64,000 nt of DNA from Erpobdella octoculata (lineage: Eukaryota; Annelida; Clitellata; Hirudinida; Erpobdellidae): contig OZ022247.1 in the NCBI GenBank assembly GCA_963978895.1, forward strand, positions 2,509,869 to 2,573,868, read 5' to 3'. Made by a program: the position numbers and the translations under genes. The number at the start of each line of letters is the position of its first letter. The stretch's first letter is position 1. Shown here in pieces: positions 1 through 25,353 of the stretch. The notes beneath the pieces were generated by a model. It searched no databases. It worked only from the letters and a program-made list of their open reading frames with translations, and was not told where the DNA came from.

Positions 1-52
1 TGAACCCCTAGCCACAGGCGTCCTGGGCGGATGCCCCTTCGTTACGCCACTG
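1..52. mobile_element. Terminal fragment of a hAT-type MITE
   Basis: The first 52 bases end in TTACGCCACTG. This matches the terminal inverted repeat of the complete MITE at 46714-47056 (inner motif CTACGCCACTG). Only one end of the element lies in the window, so the target duplication cannot be checked. Confidence 0.5.
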
Positions 53-575
53 GCCTTTTAGCATCTGTCCCCCACGGATTCGATGAAATGACATCACTAG
101 ATATTTCCTCTGAAGTTCTATTTCTCAAATATAAAAGCCAAATAAACAGATTAAACCCAGTGGGAAATTAAGCTATGTGATAGAGATTAGTTTCAATGCC
201 GATGTGTAAGCAAACAATGTTATTCATAGCAGTGCTCTTGTGACTAGCGTTTCGATTCAGTGTTGAAACGAGCCGGATTGCTGACGGGCCGCAAAAAAAT
301 CGGTCCGAACAGCACTCTTAAGATATCCACCAATTGAAGCATTACCTACCAGGGCTTTTATTAAATAAGCGATGCAAATCCAGTAGGAAATGAAATAGAC
401 TAGATCATTTGGGTAAGTTTTATTTATATATTCAAGCCGCACAAACACAACAACAATCTCGTCTCAAGCTGCACTCGTAGCGATTGGTACTTGAGAGAAA
501 CTTTACAACGTTCTTGTCTAAAACGATTTAATCGTTATTGCGGCTTGCAACTTCTTGCTTTCCTTTTCTACTGAT
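53..575 (-). other. GSPT1 3' flank / probable 3' UTR
   Basis: No coding exon is visible here. The segment lies downstream of the GSPT1 stop codon on the minus strand. A minus-strand AATAAA at 424-419, about 150 nt past the stop, could be the polyadenylation signal. The short reading frame at 257-448 has no recognisable content. Confidence 0.4.
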
Positions 576-3500
576 TTATTTCACGACTTTCACTACTTTT
601 CCTATTCCAATTGTGCGACCTGTAGAATAAAGAAAAGAAAATAAAATCAGAAAATTTAACTATCACATAAACCCCCGTTGGGGTAGACTCTTCCCGGGCC
701 TGCCCATTTCATAAGCGCATGACATCAAGCACGGACCAAATTAGCAAGCGTAAAACCCCTAGATTTGGCACAACCTCGGACCAGCCTGTTTTGATAACCC
801 TAAAACGAAGTCCCGGTTCATTTCAGGGCTCTATTTTCAAATGGCTACAAAAAAATATGAATAAATAAAAAAAAACAGTGTGCATACTTTCGTCTCTCAG
901 TGTGAACCGTCCGAGCTGGGGGAAATTTTCGAACGCCTCGAGGCAGATCATACCCCCGACCACTTCCAACCTGATGATGGCTACCTGGTCTTGCTTGATG
1001 TACCGGGGCCTCACAGATGACTTCTCATCCGTTTTTTTGTCGATCAAGCAGATCAAGGCCTGGAGAAGAAAAGAACGAACAAGAATCTTATGTAATTTCA
1101 AAAATAATCAATATTATTATTTTAAAAACCAAATGTTAACAATCCACTGCCCAACATTAACTTAATAATAAACTATGAACTTGAATACAACACGATAAAT
1201 GAAAATGCTAACTAAAACCAGGCACTACATTATGACCAATTACACCAGCATAATTAACTATTAGATTCCTTGAAAAAATGTGTAGATAAAATGTGAAACA
1301 ATTCCTTACTCTGACTACCACATCTTCGGCACAGGTGTGGATGTGCATTCGGCTCTGATACCCGGCACAAATGATGGACTTGTGCTCCAAGATAACGACC
1401 TGGAAGAAAAATCGACAAAGTTAAAAAAGATGAACACACGTAACAAGTAACACGGTAGCCAGCGTGCATTGCGGCTCACGCGAGATCCGCAAAGATTGAA
1501 CAAAGCTTGTTTACTGAGATTTGATTATATGCAGACACAAAAGTCGTCTTGCTCGTAAAGATTTATGCATGCGCATCTTTACAGATCCTTGTAAAGATTT
1601 ATGCATGCGCATCTTTACAGATCCTTGTAAAGATTTATGCATGCGCATCTTTACACATCCTTGTAAAGATTTATGCATGCACATTTTACAGATCATTGTA
1701 AAGATTTATGCATGCGCATATTTACGGATCATAGCCAGCCGATCATCTCCGACCGGAACCAGCAGTCGAAAGAAACATAAAATCAACCTACCTTGGCGTC
1801 GAATATTCTCGCAGTGTGGCACAAGTTATCTGGAGAGCACAGGATGAAACCGGCCGTGACGTCCTGTCGCGAGAATGATAAAATGTTTAAAAGGTTTACA
1901 CAAATTCAGCTTACAAGCCACGCTGGCGCTCAAGGAGCAAATCTGCTAACCTCCTCTTCGATGTTTTTCAATTTGACCTTGACATTCTCACCGGGCATGA
2001 CGCTCTCTGTTTCATCGTCATCGGACCAAAGTTGCATGACTTCAACTTGGGCCTAGTTTTGTCATAATATATAAACGTCAATTTCCAGTTTTTTTAAATA
2101 ATAAAATTTGTTCATCAAAACGACATCCTATTCCTTATGGAACCTCGGTGACACTGAGTTATTATATCGAGTAAGACAAAGATTTAGTAAAAAGTAGAGT
2201 TTTAAGCAGTCTCAAAAACTCCCTCCTTTCCGGAAGATCCTGAAGACAAACAGGTTGTACTAACAATACCCCCATATTGGTAGCCCCAATGTGTAATATG
2301 GTAACAAATTATGTCAAAACAAGCAAACCTTATTGGGCATGAGTGTGAGAACTTGTCCTTTTTTGATGGAACCAGATTCAAGCTTTCCAAAGACGATTGT
2401 ACCCATGTCCTGGTAGAAAATTGATTGGTTGATATTAATAATTGCATAAGAATCCAACTATGAATTTACCCATGCTGACCATAAACCAGGATATAAATTT
2501 GACAAAAATTTAGAACTAGAATCATTACAACAATAATCCTCGCTAGCTACTATTAGACTTTGAATCAAAATAAACCCAACCCACTTAAAACGTGCTATAT
2601 ATTTGAGCCACAAATAGCACATACATATAATACAGGGTTTGAACTGCACTGAGGTGGTTTGAAATGGCATTCTAACATTTCTAACATTTTGAATTAACAC
2701 CATAGAACTTTAATAACTATTTTAGAACCGAATTCTATCAAAAATGATTTTTTTCAATTTTTTAGACTTGTATATTGAGTTCAAATTCAAAAAGTACTGA
2801 CCTTGAACTTATCTACAATTGGAAGCCTAACTGCACCTTCACTCATTCGACTAATGGGGGCCATGCTGTCCAGGTACTGAATCAGAGCAGGACCACTTGA
2901 AATAAAAATAATTCATACTAAATACTAGATTGATTTATATATACAATATATAACATATAAACAAACAATCATACGATACTTACACGTACCATATAAAAAA
3001 AAAAAACAATACGATACTTACTCGTACCACGGGCAGATCTCGCGGTCAACCTCTTTCAGGTTGCTTCCCATGAAGCCCGAGACGGGAATGTAAAAGATGT
3101 CCGTCTTCGGGTTGAAGCCGCACTTCTTCAGGTAAGGCGTCAGTTTGTCTTTAATCTCGTTGAACCTGGATGTTGGAGATTTGTACACGTGAATGAATGG
3201 GCATAACCAATTAGATTTAATTGTGGTTTGACAATTATAACACAGTTCATTGTCATGATTATTAATTTTAATTATTCACACTTAAAGGTAAAAGCCAGAA
3301 CATTAGGATGCCACTTCATAGCTGTGCCAGGGATAGCTCCGGCTTATTGAAGTCAGTTTTACCTGCGTGCCCACCAGGTTACCCCACCACACAGTCACAC
3401 AGACATTCACAATCGCTTGCCAACTCACCTGCCCTCTCCCCACTCAACGGTCGAGTCGTCCATCTTGTTGACGACGACGATGAGATGTCGGACACCTGCA

Positions 3501-6500
3501 GTTTTGATCAACATGGCATGCTCCCTCGTTTGACCTCCCCGTTCGAAACCGGTCTCGAATTCGCCCTTCCTGGCCGAAATTACCTGAAAGGAAATTCGAA
3601 TCATTAAAAGAAAATTAAAAATATTAAATTCATTATAATAAAATTCTTAGAATTCTGGTTTAGGAAAAGCACAACAGGGAAAAAAATACTATAAAACACA
3701 AAAATGACATTTATAGACTTCTCCAACAAAGCTAGGACAGTGTCGTCATTTTAGACGTTAAAATGTAATTACTTTTGCGGCGGTTAAACTCATTTAAAAG
3801 TGTTAATTGGTTTCAGAGGAATTCCTCCATATGCTGTTTGTCCACACAAAAACTGTCAGCAAGAAAAATATGTCCGCATGCAAGGGTACTGGCAGCATGA
3901 ATGGATGGATGGCTCACTTACAATCTAATCAACCAAGCTTCAAAACGTACAAGATCAATCATAAAAAGTGACAGATGCGAGCAAAACAACATTTTTAGTA
4001 GCCGTTCAATAACTGTGTTCTAATTCAGTTAATTTAAACACGCACACACTTATCATGCACACAACAAAAAATCAGAAAGATTATTTACCAAGACAGCAAC
4101 ATCAGCCTGAGAGGCACCTCCGATCATGTTTGGTACAAAGCCTTTGTGACCGGGCGCATCCAGAATGGTAAAGTGCTTGCTGTCGGTTTCGAAGAACCCC
4201 CGTCCGACTTCAACGGTTTTACCCTTGTCTCTCTCCTCCTGGCTTGTATCCAGGGCCCATGACAAGTACCTATTAAAGAGAAAGTTTATTTTTAAAAATT
4301 TGTATCTCATAACGGACATAAACAAAACTAGATGAGTTTATTTTTTTTAAAAGTATCACATAATGGTCGGTCATAAAAAAACCTAGATAAGAACAAAAAC
4401 TGTTCAACGAGAAACACTGCTGCACGACCAAAAACTTTCCGGTTTCGTAGAGAATGAGTCGGTTTAAACCGGTTCTAACTTCGACTTAGCACAATTGAGA
4501 AAGACTTCTCAATGCAAACACCTCGCCAGCATATATATATATATATATATATATAGATATTATAACATAAACAAGATGAATCATCTGATTGAACAGTCAT
4601 AAATTAGTTTACAACTCTTTGCGATAGTTCTCAGCCAACAACAACAAATCAAGTGGTATAATAGTAGTTGTTGAGCTGTCATCCTGGTACACATTCACAC
4701 ACACACAGACATACATACACACATACATACGATAGTGTAAATTAAATACAACACTAATAGTTATCGAGCACAGCCAGACCGTATCTGGCCATGTTAAACA
4801 GCGTAAACAAACCACAGCTTCAACAACTATTAAAAAGACCAACAAAAACAGCAGCAACAACAACAATGCATAAACAACAAATTACAGCTTCAACAACTAT
4901 TAAAAACAACGATACAAGCAACAACAGCAACAACAATGCATACCAGCTTTCTCTGTTCTTCTCTTTAGCTTCTTTTTCGTATTTCTCGAGAGTCCGCTTG
5001 TCGACCTGCCCGGTGAGGAACCTGCGAAGAATTACGTGAAAAAAATTAATACACCATTATAACATTCTACACATTACCGATTTTACGTTAAAATAATGTA
5101 ATGTGTAACGATTTTTGTTGAAGTAATGTAATGTAGTTATAACTAACATGATGTGACCACCGATAGTTGACTTGCCAGCATCTGCAATGTTAAGAAATTT
5201 TTTTTAAGAACACTTAAACTGAATACTTCTTTAAAAAGAATAACAATAAGCGATTAAAAGTATACTAAATGACCTACCAACGTGGCCTATAAATATGACA
5301 TTGAGGTGATCTTTCCTCTTGGCTTGAGCATTGGCAACTGTCGCCTTCTTTTTGGGTTTCGGGGCAGCGGACGCACCCAGTTCTGCGTCTACGTCGACAC
5401 TTCCCTCATCGGCCGTGCTCTCCGCTTCCGAGGCTTTGTCGGACCAAGTTCCTTGAGGAGGTAATATTAAAAAAAACAAGTTGTAAAAATGCCATGATTT
5501 AGATGATATAACTTTATTTGTATTGCAGCTAAAAAGCTGGATTGGAACAATGGGAAATCACATAATATGAATTATAATATATGAAATGTTAGTGTGAAAT
5601 AAAGATGAATATAAGATAAAGATAAAAACAGATAGAATAAAATATAATCAAATCAGATCAATGAACTGTATCATCAATTAAGGTCATCAATTAAGACCTT
5701 TTAATTGATCTCAAATATAGCTTTCAAAATTTGAGATTTAAAAATAACTTAATATTTTACACCACCATAATAAAATTCATATTTTTGTGACAATAAAACA
5801 GTTGCTATTGCAAAGCTACACACCAGGAAAAAAAATCAAAGATATAGAGACAATTATGAAAAAGTGAAATGTAATTTTGAGTTAAAAAATAAACATAAAA
5901 CTTCTACCACCATCTTCCTCTTCTTTTTCTATGCCATTATGAGAGCCGCCTGAATGGACAAAAGTAAAATGACAAAACGTTGTTATAATATAAATACAGG
6001 TGTTGATTAAAGATTGACATCGAGTGTTCATGTAATGGAAAATTTAAAATAGAAATCTTGGTTATATCGAATGTGCTAAAATTAAAAAGATAAATGCACT
6101 AAATCTTAGTAACTTTATAAGACTATCATGTGATCTTTCAGATGATCAGCAAACATAAATATGTAAAATATTACTTATTAAATAATTTATTGTTTGAGAT
6201 AATATTATTGTTTTAATTTCATATAACTCGAATAGATTTAAAATGCTCATGTGGAAAAACAACAATAAAAAGACATTAAGAATAGGAATCATGAAATTTA
6301 ATGAGACAAACAATAAAAAAGTTGTGAAACTCACTTTCAATGTTGGAATTATTGGCAAGAGGCAAAGTATTAGCAGGATTTACACTTGCTGCGATCTCAA
6401 GAGGAACTTCATATTGTAAAGTAATGAAAAAAAAATCATAAATCCATAAAATGTTATAAATAGAACTTTAAAATTGTATTATTGAAAATATTTGTATAGT

Positions 6501-6912
6501 ATAAGTATTAGCACAGGTAAAATAACATCAGCAGAGAGTCAATGACCATTACTCTGCATGACAAAATGTCACCAAAAATTACTCTGAACGACGCACTACT
6601 GACAGCAAACATTGACAAGACATAAAATCGTTGAGAAAACAAACAAAAACAGACAGACAATTACGGTTTGATCTTACCGTTGGTTTGAAGCGGCGGTTGG
6701 TCATTTTTTGAAATAGTTGCGACAGACGGAAGAGTGGCAGCGGCGTCAGGCTGGGTTATTTTAGGGCCGAAACATGGAACGAATTCTTTGGCAAACACGT
6801 TTTGCCCAGGCATCATAACAGCCGGTTGTGGCTGACCGTCTAATCGTTGTGCTGCCAACAAATTAGCCGCTTCATCAACGGGATTCTCGTCCCACCTGTC
6901 GGGGGTATCCAT
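576..6912 (-). CDS. GSPT1: Eukaryotic peptide chain release factor GTP-binding subunit (eRF3a)
   Basis: eRF3 is the GTPase partner of eRF1 in translation termination. Sixteen coding exons (minus strand): 6912-6678, 6406-6335, 5949-5908, 5451-5278, 5181-5148, 5021-4944, 4269-4089, 3583-3429, 3165-3022, 2895-2802, 2409-2329, 2052-1951, 1863-1792, 1399-1310, 1059-888, 619-576. They total 1770 nt, giving 589 aa, in the range of animal GSPT1. All joins are in phase with GT donors and AG acceptors. The N-terminus is variable and carries a PAM2-like FAKEFVP motif near residues 40-46, the known contact with poly(A)-binding protein. G-domain motifs are GHVDAGKS (about 172-179, split by an intron after the first base of the Asp codon), DAPGH (249-253) and NKMD (311-314). 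Domains II and III follow to the end of the protein, which reads [11 protein letters not shown]. Start: ATG at 6912, which opens the exon carrying the PAM2 motif. The N-terminal micro-exons 2 and 3 are the least certain part. Confidence 0.95.
1553..1728. repeat. 36-bp palindromic minisatellite in a GSPT1 intron
   Basis: There are about five copies at 35-36 bp spacing (unit positions about 1561, 1597, 1633, 1669, 1704). Each unit is close to an inverted repeat: GTAAAGAT arms pair with ATCTTTAC around an ATGCATGCGC core. Short overlapping reading frames on both strands here are products of the repeat. Confidence 0.85.
4531..4554. repeat. (AT)n microsatellite
   Basis: Dinucleotide tract in the intron of GSPT1 between the exons ending at 4944 and starting at 4269. 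Confidence 0.85.
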
Positions 6913-7711
6913 ATTTATCGGGTATAAGGATTCTTTATTCTGCGACAGATCTTAAAAAAGTTATTGTGATTCACTACGCGTGCGTACGATCGCTATACAC
7001 TAGGCCCAAATGAAAAAGATTTGATAGGCTGCCAGACCAAAGAGTCAAAATTAGTAATTATTTAGATATAAATTTATTTATTTATATATTAATGTATTTA
7101 TTTTTAAAATTGTTGAAACGTGTTACTTGTATTTTATTTATAAATTTTTGCCAAAATAAATAAAACATTTATTTAAATTTAAAATTTTGTAAATAAATTT
7201 GTTGCTTACAGATAAAAATTTAATTTATTTGTTTTAAAAAATGTACTACTTGAGGGGCGTATAGTCACACCTGATATTGTCTAGTTTTCGTTTGTGCAAA
7301 GTAAACATAGATCGTGTTCTCAATCGAGTATTTATTTAATAATTAAAGGTCTGCTTATAAACTTTGGTGGTTGTGTTGTAAGGTAAAAGTACTCAATTTA
7401 ACAATTTTTAAAAATTAATTATTGAATTTTTTAAAATGTATATAAAACAGACTTTTTAATTTAACTTTTTGTTTAAAAATAAAAATTGGTATAAGTATAT
7501 AAAATAAAAGCCTTATGCCTTTTATACTATAAGGCTATAAGGTTACTATTTTAATTAATTAGAACCATGACTTTTTTATTATGACTGTAGTGTTTATGAT
7601 TATAATATTTACTTTGTAGTAAAAAAGATTGTTTTTTGTCCTAATGAACATCTGAAGATTGAAGAACATCAACAGTAAAGTGGGTGTATAGATAATATTA
7701 TTAAGGCAGAT
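6913..7711. promoter_or_regulatory. Divergent GSPT1/EXOC1 intergenic region
   Basis: About 0.8 kb separates the GSPT1 start codon (minus) from the EXOC1 start codon (plus). It must hold both 5' UTRs and promoters unless upstream non-coding exons lie elsewhere. I see no clear TATA box, and the AT-rich sequence makes TATA-like matches uninformative. Promoter function is inferred from the arrangement only. Confidence 0.45.
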
Positions 7712-19022
<11,311 letters not shown>

Positions 19023-20417
19023 GCTCTCCTCTGCGTCTCCCAATCGACGATCGAGTGCAGGGGGCCGGCTGGTGGCCCTCTTCTGCCGGTACCGTAAGGG
19101 AGGAGGGGCAGGAGGTGGGGCTATTTTTTCTCTCAAGTCCTCACTCTATGTGGTGAAGTCATCTTTATCAGCTGCATTAAAAGACGCTTCTTGTTTCCTG
19201 TAATACCGTAATTACCCGACCGCTTTGCTTTCCGCGAATCTGTACATCTAACTCTCTGACGCTTTCGGCCAGCTGTCGGATGAGCATTGTTCTTCTGCAA
19301 TCTTTCTTAAAGAATTATAATTATAATAATTATTATTATGTAATTATTATATATATTTTTTTTCTTTATTATTGTTGATAGTAAATCGTTTCTTTTTATT
19401 GTAATAAATTATTTTAATACCAAATTTTGTCATTTTCAGTCATATTGTTAATATAAAGTTATTTTCATAAGATGAATTTTTAATTTGCATTCGTCCGGTT
19501 ATTTCGAAAATTTACCAATCTTCCGAGACGTTTAGAACGGCCGGCCGGGCCTGTAGAATCGAAGTACGTGTGCGCAGGAAATAGTTTTTTTTTCTTTTCT
19601 TCCAATTGCACACGCTTCTTATGTGTTGAAATGTGTCCAGAGTCTTGTGTGTTTATCTCTATAATTGTTCTGTTTTCATTCTGTGCTTTATTATCTGTGT
19701 TTTGGCTACATTACAAGGATTACATTCGGTTACAAGTTACGTGTAAGATTATATGTACATATGTGTATTTGATGATGAAAAATTATCTTTAGTTTCACTG
19801 GAATTTGAGTTTAAAATCTTCTCATTTAGCGATGGTTCGATGTTTCACTTGAAATGTGTTCAGCGATTCTGTTTCACTCAAAAATAAAAGTTTAATGTTT
19901 TGATCTATTTGAAAATATCAAAAAACTGATTAGTAGAGTTACATGTATCTACTCTTTTAAAATATACATTATATTAATGCAAATTAGTTAAATTTATTTA
20001 TTGATTAATTTTTTGTTTTTCTTATTTTCCCATCGTAGCTGATGAATCGATCCTGAACTCCCACATCTTTGTAACAATTTATTTGAATTTTTGTTTTGAT
20101 TGGCATCCAGAGAGTTCGCTCACAACTAGAAAAATGTTTGACTTTATCGGTATAAAAAGCTTTTATACCGATATGTTCAACATCAGTTGTTTTTTCTTGA
20201 TGAGTCAAATTATCTATCATAAATTTGTGGGATTATCATTTTCAACCAGAGGCAACCGTTTTTCAAGCATTTAAATATGTGAGTGCTGTGTAGGTGACTT
20301 CAGTAGGATTCGAGCTCCCAACCTTCAAGTCTAAATGGAAATGACTTACTGACCTGACAAAAATGGACACCTTGTTGAACTTTACATTCACACAAAAATT
20401 CCTAGGTACGGCAAAAC
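19023..20417 (+). other. EXOC1 3' flank, no gene seen
   Basis: This follows the EXOC1 stop codon. AATAAA at 19403-19408 and 19883-19888 are possible polyadenylation signals. A 13-bp-arm palindrome lies at 20145-20173 (TATCGGTATAAAA paired with its complement around AGC). No reading frame is convincing. Confidence 0.4.
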
Positions 20418-20655
20418 CAGGGACATCATGTCAGCAAAGCCTTCTTTTCATTTTTTCTCTAAAAATACCTGATGAGTGGGAGGGTAGTCGTACTTTTACT
20501 TTTCCCTAAAATTTTCAAAACCCTCTTCATTTTTCCTCCTAAAAAAGCTATGACCGGGGGGAGGGTCGCAGGTGAAACACATCAGGGGGTTCATTAAAAG
20601 ATCACAGGGAACTCATTTCACCATTATAGGGGCCCACTCAAACCTCAAATGGTTT
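20418..20655 (+). mobile_element. Degenerate MITE, CAGGGACGTCAT family
   Basis: The segment starts CAGGGACATCATG, resembling the terminal repeat of the longer element at 59323-60339. It shares internal blocks with it (GCT(G)ATGACC followed by a G-rich run, then a CAGGGAACTCATTTC-like block and GGGGCCCACTC). It is shorter than the 59-kb copy and lacks an identifiable right terminal repeat. Confidence 0.5.
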
Positions 20656-21389
20656 CACTTTACACTTCTGGGGGAATATCAAAATGTAAGTACGAAATAC
20701 GCCTTGTAATTGTGCATGCCAATTTAGTTTGTAATCAGGATTTGTTTCATAAGTTATACTGTAGGATTTATTGCCAAACATATTGTTCTAGAAAATTTAA
20801 TTTAAGCATGCTATGGTTTAATTTTGTGAATAAGCTTTCTAGTTATAAAATAAAACAATAAAAAAATTATATGGATATTTTGCTTTATTATGTCTACGGT
20901 CATTTTATCTCGATGGATCTACAGATTAATTAAAGCTGATATCACTACAGAACTTCCTTTCTTTCAGCTTCTCCGTTGTTTCTTCTGGGGCCATGTAGCA
21001 TGTAGTTGTTTCGATTATCGCTCAGTTTCACGTTGATGATGTGTGTTACTTTTTAGGAGCGCCGGTTAAATTAAATTTGGAAGACTTCCTTGTGGAAAAG
21101 GACATTTCATAGATATATATCTATGGGACATTTTATTAAGATGAAGTTTTGTTATAATATCAAATTATGTGAAGTAATGTTATGTTTTAAGTCTTATAAT
21201 TTATTCTATTATACTTATACTGTAATACTGTAGTGGTAGTGTGTAACTGTAAGTCACATACGACCTTGCAGTGCCTTACACTATCATATTTTCAAATTAT
21301 TGTAGCACTAAAATTAGAAAGCAGATTGATTGTTTTATATTATTTACTGTATTGCTATAATATCCGCTTAAAGTTCTTACTCGAAACGA

Positions 21390-22025
21390 CGTTTCGTGTT
21401 GGCGTGGACTTGACTTGATTCATGATGCTACTGTATATTTTATATTCTAGAGCTTTATTGGCAGTTACTGTTACTGGAGTGGCAAACCATACAGCACACA
21501 TTTTAATTATTATATTATCGACATTAGATTTGAGTTAGAAGATGGCTTTGGTCAAACTTTAACAAGAATCAACTGTGGCATCTAGAACTGACTGCATCTT
21601 TACAGGTGATATGAGGTTATTGCACCACAATGTCGAAGATTAGCAATGTTCCCAATCTTTACAGTTGGTGCGGACTTGATGCTGTATATTCCATAACTAT
21701 TCCAGAGCCGTTTTGGCAGTTACTGGAGTGGCAAACCATGCAGTATACATTTTAATTATATTTACTATCTATCTAATTGACATTAGATTTAAGTTAGAGC
21801 GTGGCTTCGGTCAAACTTTAACAAGAATCAACTGTGGCATCTAGAACTGACTGCATCTTTACAGGTGCTATGAGGTTATTGCACCACAATGTCAAATATT
21901 AGCAATGTTCGCAACCTTTTTTGGTTGGTGTGGACTTGATGTTGTATATTCCATAACTATTCCAGAGCCTTTTTGGCAGTTACAGGAGTGGCAAACCATG
22001 CAACATACATTTTCTTGGACATAGT
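21390..22025. repeat. Diverged tandem repeats of about 257 bp
   Basis: Blocks such as GGCAGTTACTG, GGAGTGGCAAACCAT, CAAACTTTAACAAGAATCAA and GTGGACTTGAT recur at about 255-260 bp spacing (GGCAGTTA at 21460, 21715 and 21975). There are two full copies and one partial copy with several percent divergence. Confidence 0.85.
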
Positions 22026-25000
22026 CATAGTCATGAACCATTTCAAAATAAATGTGCTTCAGTTACATGGCTGCTAAAGTGATTTACCATTTACTGGTTT
22101 GTATCGTGTGATTTCAATATGATAATACTTGATTCCAAATGGCTAATAATGAGGTTATTGTTCTGGCAGTTATAGTCATGAGTCATTGTATTATGGATGT
22201 ATAAAAATTTTCCACCTACTGGTTTGAATTGTGGCTTCAAAATACACAATTCATAATTCCAAGTAGAAAACAGTTATTAATTAATTTATATGATTTAAGA
22301 AACATATTTAGAAATATTAGATTAACCATGCCGAAATGATTTTATATTATGTCTAAATTGATAGGTATAGGTTGAAAACTGTTCATTCCATCTGTTAAAT
22401 GTCAACAGACTTATGTTTATTTATTTTACAATTCAGGTATCACATTTTTGGCATCTTATTGCAGACACTTTGGTTTCTTCAATCAACATAAAGCGTGGTA
22501 AAAAATGTGTCCTTTAAATGGGGCCCTGACAGTTGCAAAAACGTGGTCCATCTAAACAGGCCCGGATTAACCATTCCATCTTCTTTGTTTTAATGAAATT
22601 AGTTATTCTTTCTATCTTTTCTTTTGCATTCACACTATCGTTGCCTTCAGTCTTGTTATTGCGTTTACGTTTTGTTCAAATATTAACAAATAAATTTTAT
22701 CAAATTTTTGAAAGACACTAGGGCAGTTTGTTATTTTATATTAATCTTTGTTTGAAGTATAATATGAATTAGTTTATGTAATAAAAATGGCAATATTCAG
22801 TTAATAAATTTAATAAAAAATAATGTTTTATAGAAATAATTTTGATTTCGCAAATTTAATAACTAAAACAGTTAAACAAGAAAAACAGAGAGTCGCGTAA
22901 GAAAATATGATGCTGCTACATCTGTAGATTTTATTTTATTGACAAGGAAGAATTTTGAGTTCAAATGCTCATCCCATTTACTAAAAAACTAATGCAAGAG
23001 TTGTCAAAACGGATCGTAGCCTAAGTGTTTGCTATCGTCGGGAACTTTTCAGCAAATATGTCTGCATTAGAAATTATAAAAATTTTCCACCTACTGGTTT
23101 GAATTGTGGCTTCAAAATACACAATTCATAATTCCAAGTAGAAAACAGTTATTAATTAATTTATATGATTTAAGAAACATATTTAGAAATATTAAATTAA
23201 CCATGCCGAAATGATTTTATATTATGTCTAAATTGATAGGTATAGGTTGAAAACTGTTCATTCCATCTGTTAAATGTCAACAGACTTATGTTTATTTATT
23301 TTACAATTCAGGTATCACATTTTTGGCATCTTATTGCAGACACTTTGGTTTCTTCAATCAACATAAAGCGTGGTAAAAAATGTGTCCTTTAAATGGGGCC
23401 CTGACAGTTGCAAAAACGTGGTCCATCTAAACAGGCCCGGATTAACCATTCCATCTTCTTTGTTTTAATGAAATTAGTTATTCTTTCTATCTTTTCTTTT
23501 GCATTCACACTATCGTTGCCTTCAGTCTTGTTATTGCGTTTACGTTTTGTTCAAATATTAACAAATAAATTTTATCAAATTTTTGAAAGACACTAGGGCA
23601 GTTTGTTATTTTATATTAATCTTTGTTTGAAGTATAATATGAATTAGTTTATGTAATAAAAATGGCAATATTCAGTTAATAAATTTAATAAAAAATAATG
23701 TTTTATAGAAATAATTTTGATTTCGCAAATTTAATAACTAAAACAGTTAAACAAGAAAAACAGAGAGTCGCGTAAGAAAATATGATGCTGCTACATCTGT
23801 AGATTTTATTTTATTGACAAGGAAGAATTTTGAGTTCAAATGCTCATCCCATTTACTAAAAAACTAATGCAAGAGTTGTCAAAACGGATCGTAGCCTAAG
23901 TGTTTGCTATCGTCGGGAACTTTTCAGCAAATATGTCTGCATTAGAAATTATAAAAATTTTCCACCTACTGGTTTGAATTGTGGCTTCAAAATACACAAT
24001 TCATAATTCCAAGTAGAAAACAGTTATTAATTAATTTATATGATTTAAGAAACATATTTAGAAATATTAAATTAACCATGCCGAAATGATTTTATATTAT
24101 GTCTAAATTGATAGGTATAGGTTGAAAACTGTTCATTCCATCTGTTAAATGTCAACAGACTTATGTTTATTTATTTTACAATTCAGGTATCACATTTTTG
24201 GCATCTTATTGCAGACACTTTGGTTTCTTCAATCAACATAAAGCGTGGTAAAAAATGTGTCCTTTAAATGGGGCCCTGACAGTTGCAAAAACGTGGTCCA
24301 TCTAAACAGGCCCGGATTAACCATTCCATCTTCTTTGTTTTAATGAAATTAGTTATTCTTTCTATCTTTTCTTTTGCATTCACACTATCGTTGCCTTCAG
24401 TCTTGTTATTGCGTTTACGTTTTGTTCAAATATTAACAAATAAATTTTATCAAATTTTTGAAAGACACTAGGGCAGTTTGTTATTTTATATTAATCTTTG
24501 TTTGAAGTATAATATGAATTAGTTTATGTAATAAAAATGGCAATATTCAGTTAATAAATTTAATAAAAAATAATGTTTTATAGAAATAATTTTGATTTCG
24601 CAAATTTAATAACTAAAACAGTTAAACAAGAAAAACAGAGAGTCGCGTAAGAAAATATGATGCTGCTACATCTGTAGATTTTATTTTATTGACAAGGAAG
24701 AATTTTGAGTTCAAATGCTCATCCCATTTACTAAAAAACTAATGCAAGAGTTGTCAAAACGGATCGTAGCCTAAGTGTTTGCTATCGTCGGGAACTTTTC
24801 AGCAAATATGTCTGCATTAGAAATTATAAAAATTTTCCACCTACTGGTTTGAATTGTGGCTTCAAAATACACAATTCATAATTCCAAGTAGAAAACAGTT
24901 ATTAATTAATTTATATGATTTAAGAAACATATTTAGAAATATTAAATTAACCATGCCGAAATGATTTTATATTATGTCTAAATTGATAGGTATAGGTTGA

Positions 25001-25353
25001 AAACTGTTCATTCCATCTGTTAAATGTCAACAGACTTATGTTTATTTATTTTACAATTCAGGTATCACATTTTTGGCATCTTATTGCAGACACTTTGGTT
25101 TCTTCAATCAACATAAAGCGTGGTAAAAAATGTGTCCTTTAAATGGGGCCCTGACAGTTGCAAAAACGTGGTCCATCTAAACAGGCCCGGATTAACCATT
25201 CCATCTTCTTTGTTTTAATGAAATTAGTTATTCTTTCTATCTTTTCTTTTGCATTCACACTATCGTTGCCTTCAGTCTTGTTATTGCGTTTACGTTTTGT
25301 TCAAATATTAACAAATAAATTTTATCAAATTTTTGAAAGACACTAGGGCAGTT

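Noticed and set aside
22533..25346. The 62-aa frame beginning MQKRGPSKQA found four times
   Set aside because: The four copies are identical because the DNA is a tandem array. The frame has no recognised domain and lies in decayed hAT sequence, so it is not a four-gene family.
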